A stretch of DNA of 64,000 nucleotides from JAJDUF01 sp965214295. GTDB taxonomy: Bacteria > Chloroflexota > UBA11872 > UBA12225 > JAJDUF01. A model generated the notes under the pieces. The model saw only the letters and a program-made list of their open reading frames with translations. It was not told the origin of the DNA and did no database searches. The DNA lies in assembly GCA_965214295.1 (NCBI GenBank), contig OZ243944.1, forward strand, positions 310,001 through 374,000, read 5' to 3'. Made by a program: the position numbers and the translations under genes. Position 1 is the first letter of the stretch; each line of letters opens with the position of its first letter. Below are positions 60,799 through 64,000 of the stretch, one piece after another.

Positions 60799-60974
60799 CC
60801 TGACAAGGGTAGGTTTTTTGTCTACATCAGGATGTTCGGGAGGGAGGGAGGATCAGGATGGCGGGCCGCGGGAGTGGGCCACCCCAGGCCCGGTGTTCCG
60901 GCCACCGCCGGGCAGGCCCCGGGCACTGGGCGCGATGAATCGCGCCCCTACACGGAAAACCTACCCCTGTCAGG
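60799..60974. mobile_element. Inverted-repeat element, CCTGACAAGGGTAGG family, copy 2
   Basis: Terminal 23-base inverted repeats, left starting CCTGACAAGGGTAGGTTTT (60799) and right ending CCTACCCCTGTCAGG (to 60974), match at 20 of 23 positions. Inside is a GGGCGCGATGAATCGCGCCC palindrome (near 60929). Its ends match those of the element at 36311-36427. No gene. Confidence 0.6.
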
Positions 60975-60998
60975 GGCGCGGGGCGGCCGCATGATTGG

Positions 60999-61018
60999 AT
61001 TCCCGCTTTCGCGGGAAT
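60999..61018. repeat. REP-like palindrome
   Basis: ATTCCCGCTTTCGCGGGAAT with an 8-base stem, followed by GACG. Same class as 33828, 38490 and 46055. Confidence 0.7.
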
Positions 61019-61260
61019 GACGAGGTATACAAAGGTCTCCTTTGCACGGGGATGACGCTGCCGGTGGTGCGCGAGCGGGGTGCCGGAGGGGGCAGCCAGT
61101 GCTCGTGGTGGAGCAAGGCGGCGGGCGGGGTGGTAGCTGGGTGGCAGGATGCACGGGATGGGTGGTGGAATGGGAGTGTGGGTGGGAGGGGAGGGACCGT
61201 CTCGCGGCGTAGCGGGGGTGCGCGGTGTGGTGGGAGTGTGAGTAGGTCAGCGTGTGGGAA

Positions 61261-61731
61261 GTGGCAGCGGCAAGACCATCCTGGAGCAGCCGGCTCACGC
61301 GGGCCGGCCAGAGCGTGGTGGTGCTCGGCACGGAGGTGCCGGCGCACGGACGATCAGGACCCGGCGCCCGCGCCGACACGGCGAGGGGTACGTCCTGATC
61401 CGGCGCCCTCTGCGCGGGGCGGGGGCGCCATTGCCCCAACGCCCGGGACGCGGCGCGCGGACGGTCAAGCTCCACCGCGCTGGACGGCGCGACGGAGGGT
61501 CGGCCCTGACCCGGCGCCCATTGCGCGAGGCGGGGGCGACGTTGCCCCAGCGCCCGATGCGCGGCGCACGGACGACCATAACCCGGCGCCCGCGTCGTGG
61601 TGACGGGGGGATGGTCAGGACCCGGCGCCCTCGGCGGGTGCGCGGCCGCCCCACCACAGGCGGCCGGCACGGTGCGAGTGCTGCTCTGCCGGGCGGTGCC
61701 CGGTGCTCCAGGATGGTCTTGCATCTGCCAC
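61261..61731. repeat. Inverted-repeat-bounded block with a 111-bp tandem repeat
   Basis: Terminal 28-base inverted repeats (26 matches) at 61261-61288 and 61704-61731, beginning GTGGCAG and ending CCTGGAGCA, bound 471 bases. Inside, CCGGCGCCC recurs at 61400, 61511 and 61622, a period of 111 bases, and the sequence between is repeated with few changes; a related copy lies at 61361/61583. 111 bases is 37 codons, so long frames are open in several directions, but they have no start, no ribosome-binding site and low-complexity Arg/Pro composition. I treat it as non-coding. Confidence 0.65.
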
Positions 61732-61790
61732 TCTCCACAGGGGTCATATCGGCGGGGGTGGGGGGATGACAACGGCCTTAGGGCGGCGGG

Positions 61791-61842
61791 CCTCACCCCC
61801 CGGCCCCCTCTCCACATGGTGGAGAGGGGGGGAGGCGGGGGC
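61791..61842. repeat. CCTCACCCC/GGGGAGG hairpin repeat
   Basis: CCTCACCCCCCGGCCCCCTC, TCCACATGGTGGA, GAGGGGGGGAGG: a strong hairpin. A second copy lies at about 62140-62190, inside the tandem array that starts at 61844. Similar to the hairpin at 24664. Confidence 0.6.
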
Positions 61843-61843
61843 T

Positions 61844-62240
61844 GGATGGCGGCTTGCGCCGGAATGACGGGGCGGCGGGAATGGCGGGGAGGCGGGGGCT
61901 GGATGGCGGCTTGCGCCGGAATGACGGGGCGGCGGGAATGGCGGGGAGGCGGGGGATGTGGATGGCGGCTTGCGCCGCCATGACGAGACGGCGGGAATGG
62001 CGGGGCGGCGGGGGATGTGGATGGCGGCCTGCGCCACCATGACGAGACGGCGGGAATGGCGGGGCGGCGGGGGACGTGGATGGCGGCCTGCGCCACCATG
62101 ACGAGACGGCGGGAATGGCGGGGCGGCGGGGCGGCGGGCCTCACCCCCCGGCCCCCTCTCCACCATGTGGAGAGGGGGGGAGGCGGGGGATGTGGATGGC
62201 GGCCTGCGCCGCCATGACGAGACGGCGGGAATGACGGATG
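61844..62240. repeat. Tandem array of 57-59 bp palindromic units
   Basis: Six units begin with GGATGGCGG at 61844, 61901, 61960, 62019, 62078 and 62194 (spacings 57, 59, 59, 59, 116; the last gap includes a hairpin insertion at about 62140-62190). Each unit holds a REP-like GGCGGCxTGCGCC core followed by ATGACG. They differ by a few bases, so the array expanded recently. Non-coding. Confidence 0.75.
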
Positions 62241-62277
62241 GGGGAGAGGGGTGGATTCGGGGGGCGCATGGCCGGCT

Positions 62278-63099
62278 TTAGCGTAGCACGGCCGCGGCGA
62301 CACGCTCCAGCTCGGCGAGGCTCGCGGCCTCGTCGGCCGCGTCCAGGCCGACAATCGCCCGGTCGGCGCCGGCGCCGGCGTACCGCTCGATGACCCGGCG
62401 CTCTGCCGAGACGCCGACGACGGAGATCGTCAGCGCCGTAGGCTCGCGGCCGGCCGCGCGGGCGAGCCGCTCCAGCGTAGCGCGGCCGGCCGCGACCTCC
62501 TGCGGCGTCACGTCAATGGGGATCCAGCCATCGCCCCACGCGACAATCCGCTTGAACACGTTGCGCGCCTTGCCACCGAGTAGCACCGGCGGATGCGGCT
62601 GTTGGGCCGGTTTGGGGAAGCAGTAGAGCGGCGGGAAGTCGTAGTACCGGCCATGAAACTCGCTCACCTCGTCGGTCCACAGCGTTTTCATGGCTAGGAT
62701 CGCCTCCTTGGCCTGAGTCCAGCGATGCGGGAAGTCGCTACCCATGATCTGCGCCTGCTCCTGCCCCGACCCGACCCCAATTCCAAAGAGCAGCCGCCCG
62801 CCTGAGTACCGATCCAACGTCGCGACTTGCTTGGCCAGGATCAGCGGGTCGCGCTCAGGGATAACGCTGACGGCCGTACCCAGCTTGATCGTGGTACTCA
62901 CGGCCGAGGCCCGCGCCAGGAGGATCAAGGGGTCTACGATATCGCCCCAGAGCCGCGGCACCGGGCGCGCGGTTTTGACGGGGAGGATGTTCTGCTCCGG
63001 TGCCCACAGCGACTCGAACCCCAGCGCCTCGGCCCGCTCGACCAGCACGGCAATGTCAATCGTCTCGGCGGTAGGCAAGATGGCGAGACCTATCTGCAT
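62278..63099 (-). CDS. LLM class flavin-dependent oxidoreductase (F420-type)
   Basis: 273 residues of the luciferase-like monooxygenase family: QIGLAILPTAETIDIAVLVERAEALGFESLWAPEQ, TTIKLGTAVSVIPERDPLILAKQVATLDRYSGGRLLFGIGVGSGQEQA and PHPPVLLGGKARNVFKRIVAWGDGWIPI. It is in the group often using coenzyme F420 in Actinobacteria and Chloroflexota; FMN is also possible. Start ATG 63099 follows AAGGAGC. Substrate unknown. Confidence 0.86.
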   Translation of the reverse strand: MQIGLAILPTAETIDIAVLVERAEALGFESLWAPEQNILPVKTARPVPRLWGDIVDPLILLARASAVSTTIKLGTAVSVIPERDPLILAKQVATLDRYSGGRLLFGIGVGSGQEQAQIMGSDFPHRWTQAKEAILAMKTLWTDEVSEFHGRYYDFPPLYCFPKPAQQPHPPVLLGGKARNVFKRIVAWGDGWIPIDVTPQEVAAGRATLERLARAAGREPTALTISVVGVSAERRVIERYAGAGADRAIVGLDAADEAASLAELERVAAAVLR

Positions 63100-63163
63100 G
63101 ATTTGCTCCTTCAACGCTCCGATGAGCACTCGTCAGTCGGCCGGCACTGCGGTCTTGACGCCC

Positions 63164-64000
63164 TCAAAGGGTGCGTATTTCACGCCGGAAGCCGGCAAGC
63201 AAGCACAGTAGCGCCATCGCGGCACCCGCACCCACGAAGACCCAGCCGAGACTCAACTTGATCAACGCGCCGGAGACGGCATTGGAAACCGGGGACAAAC
63301 CGATGGAGGCGACCATCAGCAGACTCATCACGCGCCCCATCATCGCCTGTGGGGTACGCCCTTGCAACCAAGCTGTGAAGAGGATATTGGTGTAGCCACC
63401 CATGATACCGATGACCAGCACCAGTCCGGCCGCTATCCAGGTGACGGTGAGAAAGCCAAAGGGCATCAGGAGCAGGCCGGACAGCGCAAGGAGGGTCATA
63501 AAGAGGGGGCCGAGATGCCGTTCGGGAGCCGGGAGCGCCCCGGCCAGCACGGCGCCCAGTAACGACCCACCGGCGTAGGCAGCGGAGATGATACCCAATG
63601 CCAGCACTCCCTCCGCGAGCTGGGTATTGGCCAGGATCGGGATGCCGACAATGGCCGGCCCTTGCACGAAAAGCTCGATCCCGGCAATGAGGATGAATAG
63701 AGTGAACATGGCCGCATCGGCCCGGACGAACCGTATGCCCTGGGTAATAGAGGCCCAAATACCATTGCTCCGATCCTGCTCCGTCGTCCGGCCGGCCACT
63801 ACTTGCTCGCGCCGCTCTAGCCGCATCCAGGCCAGCAGAAGCGCAGAAACAAAAAAGGCGGCAGCCACAACGGCAAAGGCCAGTCTTACTCCGGTCGTAC
63901 TTGCTTGCTCCGCCGCAGTGGCACTGTCCGACACAAACGCAATGCCCTGAGTATCGCTGAATAGTGCGATCAACGCACCTGCCATTGCGGCACAAGCCGC
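63164..64000 (-). CDS. MFS transporter (5' truncated by window edge)
   Basis: The frame is open to the right edge, so the N-terminal part is outside. The visible 278 residues have about seven transmembrane helices, with LGIISAAYAGGSLLGAVLAGALPAPERHLG and TPQAMMGRVMSLLMVASIGLSPVSNAVSGALI typical of MFS exporters of the enterobactin-exporter (EntS)/macrolide-efflux type. It presumably exports a small molecule; no substrate clue is visible. The gap to the LLM gene is 64 bases. Confidence 0.82.
   Translation of the reverse strand, partial: AACAAMAGALIALFSDTQGIAFVSDSATAAEQASTTGVRLAFAVVAAAFFVSALLLAWMRLERREQVVAGRTTEQDRSNGIWASITQGIRFVRADAAMFTLFILIAGIELFVQGPAIVGIPILANTQLAEGVLALGIISAAYAGGSLLGAVLAGALPAPERHLGPLFMTLLALSGLLLMPFGFLTVTWIAAGLVLVIGIMGGYTNILFTAWLQGRTPQAMMGRVMSLLMVASIGLSPVSNAVSGALIKLSLGWVFVGAGAAMALLCLLAGFRREIRTL

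Noticed and set aside
61254..61300. A P-loop-like GSGSGKTIL at the start of a plus-strand frame
   Set aside because: It is encoded by one arm of an inverted repeat. No downstream kinase or ATPase motif follows.
60735..62277. CRISPR array
   Set aside because: The repeats at 57-59 and 111 bases have no unique spacers between short identical repeats, and no cas genes are near.
60948..62354. A 468-residue minus-strand open frame and several plus-strand frames over 61.0-62.3 kb
   Set aside because: They translate tandem repeats into low-complexity Pro/Arg/His strings, overlap each other on both strands and lack ribosome-binding sites. The repeats explain them.

Overview
The window is GC-rich, densely coding bacterial chromosome, most likely from an uncultured Chloroflexota (Thermomicrobia- or Dehalococcoidia-like). 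Supporting signs are a secreted Calx-beta protein with Thr/Pro repeat linkers, an EF-Tu of Chloroflexota/Actinobacteria type, SpoVS without other sporulation genes, LiaF/PspC envelope genes, Uma2 and DUF3604 proteins, and many GTG/TTG starts. The assignment is inference from protein style. No 16S rRNA is present.

Layout. 1-5.1 kb: the end of a secreted protein, a galactonate-dehydratase-like enolase, an amidohydrolase and a CoiA-like protein. 5.1-12.8 kb: a catabolic neighbourhood (SDR, DoxX, Ldh-type dehydrogenase, SRPBCC, RraA, Gfo/Idh/MocA) with decayed partial copies of the rraA, ldh and SRPBCC gene ends, a broken FAD oxidoreductase and a frameshifted MazF. 12.8-14.7 kb: an AT-richer Panacea-antitoxin-like gene coupled to a small membrane protein, then a TPR protein. 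14.7-28.6 kb: DUF3604 protein, C45 peptidase, YedY-like Mo-enzyme, HicB remnant, GNAT, SGNH hydrolase, Fic, SolA-type oxidase, amidohydrolase pair, CoaE, PHP phosphoesterase, SpoVS. 28.9-36.2 kb: MerR, ACP, two PLP aminotransferases, deacetylase, sulfatase, GNAT. 36.4-43.4 kb: riboflavin genes on the minus strand (ribD, ribE, an extra ribB, ribBA, then ribH after a Uma2 gene), with a kinase-fold protein and a DUF5069 protein downstream. 43.7-45.9 kb: an unknown basic protein, LiaF-like and PspC. 46.1-51.8 kb: tRNA-Thr, tuf, rpmG, secE, nusG, rplK, rplA, a leader with terminator, rplJ, rplL; rpoBC does not follow. 52-58.4 kb: phosphoesterase, PmbA and TldD (separated by a Uma2 gene), and an AlbA_2-domain protein with an unknown partner. 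58.5-64 kb: a second DUF3604 protein, about 1.5 kb of non-coding repeats, an LLM-class oxidoreductase and a truncated MFS gene.

The most striking content is non-coding. At least five kinds of short inverted-repeat element lie between genes, several with apparent target duplications: three copies ending in GGGCCTTTCC flanked by 9-10 bp direct repeats, one inside the nusG-rplK interval with CTAG duplications, one forming the 3' end of merR, a nested palindrome upstream of a HicB remnant, and a 471-bp inverted-repeat-bounded block containing a 111-bp tandem repeat. The best candidates for an undescribed protein system are the Panacea/membrane-protein pair and the AlbA_2/unknown pair. Function is not proven for either.
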